A stretch of DNA of 58,222 nucleotides, from positions 1-58,222 of the forward strand of contig NZ_OMOJ01000016.1 in NCBI RefSeq assembly GCF_900302505.1, given 5' to 3'. The translations under genes were made by a program, and so were the position numbers. This stretch comes from Pseudoprimorskyibacter insulae (GTDB lineage: Bacteria; Pseudomonadota; Alphaproteobacteria; Rhodobacterales; Rhodobacteraceae). Shown here in pieces: positions 52,641 to 58,222 of this stretch; the first letter of the stretch is position 1; each line of letters opens with the position of its first letter. A model generated the notes under the pieces. That model saw only the letters and a program-made list of their open reading frames with translations, ran no database searches and was not told the DNA's origin.

Positions 52641-52965
52641 GACAGACCGAAAGCCTCAAAATCAGGATAAGTTCATCCTTCGAATGCCAGACGGCATGCG
52701 CGACAGAATCAAATCCGTCGCTGAAAAGAACAATCGAAGCATGAACTCGGAGATTTTGAGCACTCTAAGCGCTGCATATCCAGAGCCAGCAACACTAGTT
52801 GCCGACATGTCGCTGGAAGAGGTAATCGAATTGGTCGCCTCAGATGGTTTGCCGCGCCAATTGAAAAAGGGCAAAAGTGTCACGACGGTTGTAATGGAAG
52901 CTGACGGAAGTATTCAGGCTACTTCTCAATACACGTCCGGAATTGTTACGCTTAAGGCGAACTAA
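52639..52965 (+). CDS. Arc-family ribbon-helix-helix regulator
   Basis: 108 residues. RHH domain DKFILRMPDGMRDRIKSVAE then NNRSMNSEILSTLSAAYP, as in Arc/Mnt repressors, followed by a 60-residue tail (MSLEEVIELVASDGL, TTVVMEADGSIQATSQYTSG). The only plus-strand gene of the element. It is convergent with TerL and divergent from the small RHH gene, so it is the candidate repressor of the late unit. ATG 52639 was chosen because the operator overlaps it. Confidence 0.8.
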   Translation: MTDRKPQNQDKFILRMPDGMRDRIKSVAEKNNRSMNSEILSTLSAAYPEPATLVADMSLEEVIELVASDGLPRQLKKGKSVTTVVMEADGSIQATSQYTSGIVTLKAN

Positions 52966-52986
52966 CCACTTGAAACCCGCGCCGCG

Positions 52987-53089
52987 CCCGTTAGGGAACG
53001 GGCCGCGCGGTCTGGGGGTTTTCCCACTCACCCAGTTACGGGGTTGCTTTGGGGGAATGCCCGATACCGGCCCCGTAGGTGCAACCTAC
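52987..53089. other. Gap between RHH gene and terL, with two hairpins
   Basis: CCCGTT-AGGG-AACGGG (52987-53002) may end the RHH message, though no T-run follows. GTAGGT-GCA-ACCTAC (53075-53089) sits just after the terL stop. Either could be a weak terminator or part of a packaging signal; nothing else is visible in this 129-base gap. Confidence 0.35.
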
Positions 53090-53094
53090 CAAAC

Positions 53095-54873
53095 TTATCT
53101 GCGCATCCAGTTCGATTGCAGTACCGGCGACGGGCGCGTGATTGCGCCCGCTGGATTGGCCAATTCCCGCCGTTTGGCGTCCCAATCGGGGTGCAGCATC
53201 TGTCGGGCGGCAAAGGCGTAGACAAGGCAATCCAGTGCCTCAGCGCGGCGACCGGGTATCCGCTCAAAGCTGCGCACCGGCTGGCCCTTGCGGTAGCGCA
53301 GTACGGCGCGTTCGCTGGCAACCTGTTCGTGCCAGACGCGGGGAAGATCCTCAGACAACCGAATGGACGCCCCCCGCGACAACCGGCCAAAGATCAGGGT
53401 TTTCAGGGTATCAACCCCAACGATCCAAAGCCTTGCCCCTGTCTTGGTTTTAGAGCTGGCGCGTTCGATCATCGGGCGGTTTCCCGGTGCGCCCTTGATG
53501 GCCATGACCTTGCGCCGGGTGCGTGGCTGACAGAAGGCCGTGACGCGGTGCATGGTGGTGCCGTCGCCCGCATCGATCGCGACTGCCTCGATGCCGATCC
53601 GGCCCCCCAGCGCGTGCGGGAACGTCTCTTTCAGCAAGGTATCCAAATCAGTCCAGGTGGCGTCTTCGTCCCACTGCCCCCAAATCACGGTATGGCCCAA
53701 GACAACGGCGGTGCCGTCTTCCTGCCAGCCAACGTAAGTGACCTCTAGGCGGTCGTGCTGGACGTCGCAGCCCACTGTGACGGTCAACACGCCTTCGGGC
53801 ACCTCAGCCAGCCCCACGGCCTCACCACGGCCTGCCAAACCGTCTTCGTCCAGTTCTTCACCTTCCCCGCGCCAGCCTTGGCCAAGGATCGTGTTGACGA
53901 AGGTCTGTAGGGTGCTGGGATCGTCCTTGGCGCCGATGAACTCAGCCGCCAACCGCGACCATGAGGCGTTGATATGCAGCGACACCAAGGCATTCAGCCG
54001 AAAGCCCGCGTGCCCTTGCACCTCAGGCCGCGTGGCACGCCATTGGCCTTCAGCCACCATTGCGGGCTTGTGCCGTTCTGGCACCTCCTCACGGCATTCA
54101 GGGCACTTCCAACGGGCGGTTTCCGGTTTGCCTTCGTCCCAAATGATCGCGTCCCACTGGATTTCTGAGAAGACGCCACAGCAGGGGCAAGGCACCTCGA
54201 ATACGCGGGCGTCAGACTGCGCATAGGCGCGAAGGACGTGGCTTGTTTCGTCGTGAACCGGCGTGCTGCCCAAGACGATCTTGCGGTCAGGAAACGACAG
54301 CGTCCGGCGTTCGGCCAACAGGATGGGCGAACCTTCGGCGGTCGACTCCATGCCGTCCGCTTCGTCGATGAACAAGACGCGCACGTTGTGCCGGCGCAAA
54401 TTTCGGGGGGCCTTTGCGGCGACAACTTTCAGCGAACCGCCGGGAAAGCGGCGCGACAGAAGCGTGTTGCGGTCGCCGTCTTCCCGATCATCGGACAACG
54501 CCTTTGCAACCGTGCTGGACGCGGCAAAGATCGGTTCAACGTCGCTCACCACGTAGTCGCGGCAATCGGCTTCAGCTGGCAAAAGGCAAAGGATCGGCGC
54601 GGGTTCGTTCGCCACGAAGGAGGCCACAGCAGAGGTTAGAAGCGTTGTGAAGCCCACGCGCACCGGCTTGACCAAGGTCACACGCTCAAGGGCGGGATCT
54701 CCGATTGCATCGGCAATTTCACGTTGGAACGGCCACAGCGTGACAGGCCCCGGCTGTGCGCTCACACCTTCGGGCAGGCAAACGTTGGCCTCGATCCACT
54801 GCGACAGTTGCAGCCGGGGCGGCGGGATCAAGGCACGCAAGGCGTTGCTGGCCACTTCGTCAATTGTCGTCAT
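53095..54873 (-). CDS. Phage terminase large subunit, GpA family
   Basis: DNA-packaging motor and nuclease of 592 residues. ATPase domain: VTLWPFQREIADAIGDP, a P-loop-like VKPVRVGFTTLL (about 68-79), Walker B VLFIDEADGM (166-175) and motif III KIVLGSTP. A CPCCG / CPEC zinc ribbon lies in the middle, as is common in GpA proteins. The C-terminal nuclease starts at VTVGCDVQHDRLEVTYVGWQ with catalytic Asp and ends at RRAEALDCLVYAFAARQML. Complete length suggests a functional enzyme. It overlaps terS by 14 bases. Confidence 0.93.
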   Translation of the reverse strand: MTTIDEVASNALRALIPPPRLQLSQWIEANVCLPEGVSAQPGPVTLWPFQREIADAIGDPALERVTLVKPVRVGFTTLLTSAVASFVANEPAPILCLLPAEADCRDYVVSDVEPIFAASSTVAKALSDDREDGDRNTLLSRRFPGGSLKVVAAKAPRNLRRHNVRVLFIDEADGMESTAEGSPILLAERRTLSFPDRKIVLGSTPVHDETSHVLRAYAQSDARVFEVPCPCCGVFSEIQWDAIIWDEGKPETARWKCPECREEVPERHKPAMVAEGQWRATRPEVQGHAGFRLNALVSLHINASWSRLAAEFIGAKDDPSTLQTFVNTILGQGWRGEGEELDEDGLAGRGEAVGLAEVPEGVLTVTVGCDVQHDRLEVTYVGWQEDGTAVVLGHTVIWGQWDEDATWTDLDTLLKETFPHALGGRIGIEAVAIDAGDGTTMHRVTAFCQPRTRRKVMAIKGAPGNRPMIERASSKTKTGARLWIVGVDTLKTLIFGRLSRGASIRLSEDLPRVWHEQVASERAVLRYRKGQPVRSFERIPGRRAEALDCLVYAFAARQMLHPDWDAKRRELANPAGAITRPSPVLQSNWMRR

Positions 54874-55354
54874 TGCCCAACTCCGTCAGTGCATCGCGAA
54901 TGGCGCGGTCCATCGCTTGGGTTGTCGCTGCATCCAGATCGGGCAAATCGGCGCGAAGGCGGGCCGGGACAGCCATCAGGCGGGCACGGACACCGCGCAG
55001 AAGGTCAGACCATTTGCGTTCGACCTCGACGGCCTCGACCAGTTCGCCGCGCAGCTTGCTGTTTTTCAGGGCTTGGGCGTCGGCCTGCCCCTTGAGAAGA
55101 CGGGCGCGTTCGGCGGTCAATTGGGCCGCTTGATCGGCGCTGCCCCAGTTGGCCGCAAGGCTGCGAAGGTGGCGCGTGTAGTTCCCAACCGTCGCTGCCA
55201 GATCGTAAGCATCGTGCCCCAGATGCACCGCAATGCCGCGCTTTTTGAGGTCCGAGAGGGCACCGGAAGACAGGTCCAGCAATTCGCAAAGATCCTGCCC
55301 CCCAATTTGGGTGATCGGCTTCCCCTCCAAAGGCAATTGGTCAATTATCTTCAT
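54860..55354 (-). CDS. Terminase small subunit candidate (Nu1-like)
   Basis: The 164-residue protein has a winged-helix N-terminus (ITQIGGQDLCELLDLSSGAL, SDLKKRGIAVHLGHDAYDL) and a helical oligomerisation part (AAQLTAERARLLKGQADAQA), the pattern of Nu1/DNA-packaging proteins, and a position directly before TerL. It should recognise the element's own packaging site, keeping packaging specific for the satellite. Confidence 0.8.
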   Translation of the reverse strand: MKIIDQLPLEGKPITQIGGQDLCELLDLSSGALSDLKKRGIAVHLGHDAYDLAATVGNYTRHLRSLAANWGSADQAAQLTAERARLLKGQADAQALKNSKLRGELVEAVEVERKWSDLLRGVRARLMAVPARLRADLPDLDAATTQAMDRAIRDALTELGNDDN

Positions 55355-55460
55355 GATTTCTTACCCTTAGCAAAATTTCCGCATAGCGTGACACGTCGGG
55401 GTGCGAATTACCCGTGATGCCCCCACCCCCAGAAGGACCCGCAAGCCCTTTGCGGCGTTC

Positions 55461-55628
55461 TCAGACGACACGGTTGGCAAGCTGTGAAAGTTCATAGGCA
55501 ATCTCGGACTTTTCTTCGTGGAAGCGGTGCGGGTCGCGGTGATCGGGGCACAATCGGCGGATGCGGCGGGCAAGGTCTGCGAGTTGATCGCTTGGCTTGC
55601 ATCGGGTTTCGGGTTCACTGCGCTGCAT
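55461..55628 (-). CDS. Small conserved element protein
   Basis: 55 residues with LADLARRIRRLCPDHRDPHRFHEEKSEIAYELSQLA; a type seen in other alphaproteobacterial mobile elements (from memory), function unknown. Its ATG (55628) lies inside the end of the initiator gene, so it is translationally coupled. A 106-base gap follows before terS. Confidence 0.7.
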   Translation of the reverse strand: MQRSEPETRCKPSDQLADLARRIRRLCPDHRDPHRFHEEKSEIAYELSQLANRVV

Positions 55629-56364
55629 GGCCAACCGCCTGTTCATCCAGCATGGCCGTGAAGAAGCGGCGTGCCTCTTCGATCTGTTCCGGCTTGTCCG
55701 GCGGGGTCAGGTAGGGAAGGCGGAAGAACGCATTGCCCTTCTGGTCGCGGTGAAAAACGCCCAACGCGTGAAGCTCTGGCAATCCCTGCTTTCTCAGCCA
55801 ATCAGCCCAAGGGTTCAGCTTTGACCAATCCTTGGTCGCAATGGCGCGAAGCCCTTCGCAGATGTTTCCAGCGAACTTGTGAGTGCTGAACGCATGAAGG
55901 GTCCGCCCCTTTTGTTCTAAAGATTGTTTAGCATTATATAGCGGGGGGATGATTTGCCCCCCCTTTTGCTGCAAATCCTCCCCCCTTTTGGTGCCTTGGG
56001 CGGGGTGATTTGCCCCCCCTTTTTCGTCGTTTTTGGGGGTAATTTGCCCCGCCTTTGCGGCGTCGAAATGGATCACTTTTGAGGGTGTGAGGAAGCGTAG
56101 CAAGGGCGCTTTGCCGCGCCCACCGTCGCCCATAGATGCCAGCCATCCAGCATTGCGCAGCTCGCGCAACGCGCGCTTGATGGTGTCGCGGTGAACTTTC
56201 AGGTAATCCGCCAAGGTTTCCTGAGACGGGTTGCACTGCCCAGTTTCATCATTTGCAAAGACAACTGCCAGCGTCGAAACAATGTTCTTGGCGGTAGGAG
56301 AAAGCCCCTCAGCCTGAAGCGCGGCCTTCATCCATTCAAAACGGTTGATATGGGGAACAGTCAT
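55615..56364 (-). CDS. Replication-initiator-like protein with winged helix
   Basis: 249 residues. N-terminal HTH (SPTAKNIVSTLAVVFANDETG, NPSQETLADYLKVHRDTIKR and ALRELRNAGWLA, about 22-76), a low-complexity middle (about 100-145) rich in Lys, Gly and Pro, and a C-terminal alpha domain (ICEGLRAIATKDWSKLNPWA). The middle is coded by four DNA iterons, recalling lambda O. It is the first gene of the element. ATG 56364 is preferred over the ATG five codons earlier. Confidence 0.7.
   Translation of the reverse strand: MTVPHINRFEWMKAALQAEGLSPTAKNIVSTLAVVFANDETGQCNPSQETLADYLKVHRDTIKRALRELRNAGWLASMGDGGRGKAPLLRFLTPSKVIHFDAAKAGQITPKNDEKGGANHPAQGTKRGEDLQQKGGQIIPPLYNAKQSLEQKGRTLHAFSTHKFAGNICEGLRAIATKDWSKLNPWADWLRKQGLPELHALGVFHRDQKGNAFFRLPYLTPPDKPEQIEEARRFFTAMLDEQAVGHAAQ
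55951..56057. repeat. Four iterons, candidate origin of replication
   Basis: GATTTGCCCCCCCTTTT occurs identically at 55951-55967 and 56007-56023, with related copies at 55973-55989 and 56041-56057. Starts are 22, 34 and 34 bases apart, so each is read in a different frame of the initiator gene; the DNA, not the protein, is being conserved. An AT-rich stretch at 55910-55940 (TTTAGCATTATATA) lies beside them and may melt. Confidence 0.65.
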
Positions 56365-56459
56365 GCCAAAGCCCCCCAATGCAGCACGATAATGGGGTGA
56401 CGTTCGGCAAGCGATGCGCTAGAATCATCGCGAAGTTCGGATACTTCTTTTGCACTTTG

Positions 56460-56498
56460 AACGCCGGATGCAGTTGCTGCTGCTCCGGCGTTTTCCTT
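56460..56498 (+). terminator. Terminator-like hairpin near attR
   Basis: AACGCCGGA (56460-56468) pairs with TCCGGCGTT (56484-56492), followed by TTCCTTTT on the plus strand. It may insulate the element's first gene from transcription coming from the left; no gene lies in 56380-56598. Confidence 0.5.
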
Positions 56499-56518
56499 TT
56501 CGTGCACCAGATTTGCGT

Positions 56519-56583
56519 TTGAAACATTCACGCCTTGTTCGCGGTTTGTCTGGGGCAATTTTGAAACCCCAACGCTTTGAAAT
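56519..56583. repeat. Candidate integrase arm-type sites, right side
   Basis: TTGAAACATTCACG (56519-56532), TTTTGAAAC (56559-56567) and CTTTGAAAT (56575-56583) lie just inside attR. The first matches the left-side motif at 46855 perfectly. Confidence 0.5.
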
Positions 56584-56598
56584 ATCGGGCTTTCCTTC

Positions 56599-56646
56599 CG
56601 GATTGCAAATCCGTGTACACCGGTTCGATTCCGGTACTCGCCTCCA
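56599..56646 (+). repeat. Right attachment site (attR), partial tRNA-Cys copy
   Basis: 48 bases identical to the 3' part of tRNA-Cys; no tRNA 5' half is present, so it is not a gene. It would also be the left end of the element carrying the second integrase. Confidence 0.93.
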
Positions 56647-56707
56647 TTTTTTTTCAAGCACTTAGCGCCCAACTTGGCGCGCTTGGCTTGAAAGTCTAAA
56701 CAAACTT

Positions 56708-57718
56708 CTAAACATTCTGTTTTTGTTCTGTTCGCTTTCGCTGCGCCACCTGCGCCCGCAAGCGTTGCCTGATCTTCTTGGTGTAATGCAAAACCATCGT
56801 CGGGCTTTGACCAGTCACCGAGGCGATCAGATCATCCCCGCAGCCAGCCTCCAACAACTCGCAAGCCGCGTTGTACCGCCAACTATGAATGTCATAGTCC
56901 AAGGCCCCAATGGTTTCGCGGACCTTGCGAACGGCCTGAGAGGCCCCGCGATAGGACCAACGGTTTGTTCCACGCTCATTGGTCAGCAAGAAAATCGAAT
57001 GCCGAGGAGCCGCGTCCAAAGCCGCCTGAAGCTCCGGCAAGATGGGAACCCATAGCTCCTTACTGGTCTTGTTCTGCCGAACGAAGACCGCCCCATCTTT
57101 GATGTCTGACCACCGCATATCGAGCACATCCCCAACGCGCTGGCCCGTGCCTACACACAGCTCCATAACCAGCCGTTCGCGCGTTCCCATCGCGCAAGAC
57201 GCACGATAGGCCGCCAACAGTTCGGTCGGCCACGGCTCACGCTCCTTCTTCTGCGTTTTCAGCTCTGGCACACCTTTGGCCGGATTGCTCTCACGCCACC
57301 CAAGATCGACGCAGTGCTCCATGAGAACGCGAAGAACTCGCAGAGAATAATTCGCGAAATAGACCTTATCCTCATTGGTGTCCCGCAGTCGGATGACGTC
57401 CTTTCGCTGCATTTTAGCGGGGTTAACACCCCCCATGATGGATACAAAAAAGTCTAGGTATTTATCATAGTCCAACGCAGTGCGTGGTTTCAGATTTTTG
57501 TATCGAGGCGATTTGCGATAGTCTGCGACCAAGCTTTGAAAGCTGCGAACGGAAACGGTTTTCTTATCGGCCCTGCCTTCCAAAATGTCCGCATACTCCT
57601 TCCAGAATTCAGGTGTTCCGAATTCGGCTTGGAATTTATGAGACGGCCAACCCCGCCGCTGGAAATAAATTCCATTGCGCTGCCGGTAGACATGCTTGGG
57701 AAGCTCACGTTTTGCCAT
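56708..57718 (-). CDS. Second tyrosine recombinase, tandem element
   Basis: 336 residues, starting MAKRELPKHVYRQRNG. It resembles the first integrase along its length: GTPEFW, LKPRTALDYDKY, EPWP and ELCVGTGQRVGDVLDMRW. Arg194 and Lys220 are at the same positions as in the first. The remaining residues are His278-x-x-Arg281 (HSWR), Gln304 where His is usual (TGQSPTMVLHY) and Tyr312. It reads toward the attR copy and marks a second element extending beyond the window. Confidence 0.9.
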   Translation of the reverse strand: MAKRELPKHVYRQRNGIYFQRRGWPSHKFQAEFGTPEFWKEYADILEGRADKKTVSVRSFQSLVADYRKSPRYKNLKPRTALDYDKYLDFFVSIMGGVNPAKMQRKDVIRLRDTNEDKVYFANYSLRVLRVLMEHCVDLGWRESNPAKGVPELKTQKKEREPWPTELLAAYRASCAMGTRERLVMELCVGTGQRVGDVLDMRWSDIKDGAVFVRQNKTSKELWVPILPELQAALDAAPRHSIFLLTNERGTNRWSYRGASQAVRKVRETIGALDYDIHSWRYNAACELLEAGCGDDLIASVTGQSPTMVLHYTKKIRQRLRAQVAQRKRTEQKQNV

Positions 57719-57878
57719 GACGCATATCCACTTCTTCAAAGTCGTCCACGACCTCGCCTTGGCCCAAATCCAAGACAATCCGCCTCCCTTCTACGGTCAC
57801 GCGGTTCACATTTTTGCCCGCGTGTTCAAATGTTCTGAACAACCGCAACGCCTTTTCTTCTAGTGACGACGCCGACAT
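57705..57878 (-). CDS. Small protein coupled to the second integrase gene
   Basis: 57 residues (SLEEKALRLFRTFEHAGKNV, NRVTVEGRRIVLDL, DDFEEVDMRHGK). It overlaps the second integrase by 14 bases. Length, position and the NR-V-V strand plus D-F-x3-D-x-R-x-GK ending match the 61-residue gene in front of the first integrase. GGAGGTGTAGGAA is its ribosome site. Confidence 0.7.
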   Translation of the reverse strand: MSASSLEEKALRLFRTFEHAGKNVNRVTVEGRRIVLDLGQGEVVDDFEEVDMRHGKT

Positions 57879-58222
57879 TTCCTACACCTCCGGAAAATTC
57901 AATAATTTCATATGGGAACGCCGCTTTTGCAATCGCTAAAGCAGCTCCTTCCGTTTACCGAATCTAACTTGATTTGCCACAATCGCGAAGCCGCCCGATC
58001 ACGCGACCTGTCACTAAGTGTAGTACATGCACTTGTTACAGCTGTAATATTTTGTGATCGAAAAACTGGTTTCAGTGGTCCACTTGAATTGGTCGTGACC
58101 TGCCACTGAACTTTCATCCAGCCGCGACCGGAGTCCGGTTGGTGTTTACGCCGATCGGCGCAGGTTGAGCAATCGCCCGACGCGCGGAGCTTTCATTTCG
58201 CGCAGCGGGGCGGGCGATTGCG
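57879..58222. other. Gene-free stretch upstream of the second integrase
   Basis: About 340 bases without a convincing gene. It contains a 12-base perfect palindrome TTACAGCTGTAA (58036-58047), suitable for a regulator of the second element. At the window edge, the 11-base inverted repeat GCAATCGCCCG / CGGGCGATTGC (58169-58179 and 58211-58221) has a 31-base loop. The base composition changes from AT-rich to GC-rich at about 58125. Confidence 0.5.

Larger units (their letters stand above)
46748..56646. mobile_element. 9.85-kb integrated element, capsid-forming phage satellite candidate
   Basis: Bounded by the 48-bp direct repeat; an excised circle would be 9,851 bp. Minus-strand genes, in transcription order, encode an initiator-like HTH protein, a 55-residue protein, TerS, TerL, then (after a convergent plus-strand RHH regulator) an RHH protein, an unknown, a MerR-like protein, portal, prohead protease-capsid fusion, gpW-type joiner, a 61-residue protein and integrase. 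Tail, tape measure, lysis and helicase genes are absent. Being small and complete at both ends, it is unlikely to be a random prophage remnant. It matches the gene plan of capsid-forming satellites (cf-PICI type) described in other bacteria. Confidence 0.85.

Noticed and set aside
55367-55618. Alternative 83-codon frame downstream of the initiator gene
   Set aside because: It overlaps the 55-residue gene in another frame; the latter has a conserved-looking composition and is coupled to the initiator stop.
56599-56646. Second tRNA-Cys gene
   Set aside because: Only the 3' part (anticodon arm to CCA) is present; the 5' acceptor strand and D-arm are missing. It is an attachment-site copy.
46748-56646. 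Gene transfer agent cluster
   Set aside because: Rhodobacterales GTA clusters are about 14-15 kb, include tail genes and have no integrase or att sites. This element is flanked by att repeats.
56361-56672. Minus-strand frame spanning attR
   Set aside because: It reads through the tRNA fragment, has a composition unlike a protein, and no start signal; a similar frame occurs over the true tRNA at 46573-46863.

Overview
The window looks like chromosome from a marine-type alphaproteobacterium of the Rhodobacterales (Roseobacter group). This rests on high GC, tightly packed operons with ATGA/TGATG overlaps, a RutR-controlled reductive pyrimidine pathway, a fused MaoC-phosphotransacetylase, a popZ-like/tolC/pcm block and a CtrA-type box. 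No taxonomic marker was searched, so the assignment is inference.

Layout. (1) 1-10764, minus strand: a pectin/oligogalacturonide utilisation operon. It holds an alpha-galacturonidase (GH4), a Tog-like ABC importer, GH28, GH105, pectinesterase, uronate dehydrogenase and the start of an aldehyde dehydrogenase. The pectinases show no signal peptide, so import followed by cytoplasmic digestion is likely. (2) 11116-13402: an NADP-dependent oxidoreductase convergent with an aroQ-aroE pair that has a perfect palindrome upstream. (3) 13655-25960: uracil/thymine catabolism. It contains PreT, PreA, an amidinotransferase-family protein, RutR, a beta-ureidopropionase-type amidohydrolase, two unknown small proteins, dihydropyrimidinase, a cupin and an ABC importer with an NMT1/ThiY-type binding protein. 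RutR-like operators lie in front of preT and between rutR and the amidohydrolase gene. (4) 26162-39443: housekeeping and metabolic genes, including MaoC-Pta/AckA, a lipoprotein cytochrome c, a thioesterase, LolD/LolC-E, aminotransferases, a phosphatase coupled to an MsbA-like exporter, a glycosyltransferase and YgfZ. (5) 39721-46521: an RTX repeat protein with a CtrA-like box upstream, EF-P, a small conserved protein, a PopZ-like protein, TolC and Pcm. (6) 46722-56646: a tRNA-Cys gene and a 9.85-kb integrated element bounded by a 48-bp perfect direct repeat. (7) 56708-58222: a second, related integrase with its own upstream small gene. This is the start of a second element in tandem that runs out of the window.

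The most notable object is the 9.85-kb element. It encodes an integrase, a replication-initiator-like protein, small and large terminase, portal, a prohead protease-capsid fusion and a gpW-type head-tail joiner. It has no tail, tape-measure, lysis or helicase gene. That gene set matches the idea of a capsid-forming phage satellite, which builds and fills its own heads and borrows tails from a helper phage. Four 17-bp repeats, conserved in DNA although read in different frames, lie inside the initiator gene and look like an internal origin of the lambda-O type. A divergent pair of ribbon-helix-helix genes with repeated operators splits the packaging module into two transcription units. A 76-bp interrupted palindrome precedes a MerR-like gene that is translationally coupled to portal. 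Both integrases are preceded by an overlapping small gene of 57-61 codons whose products resemble each other. This is a candidate new type of integrase partner.
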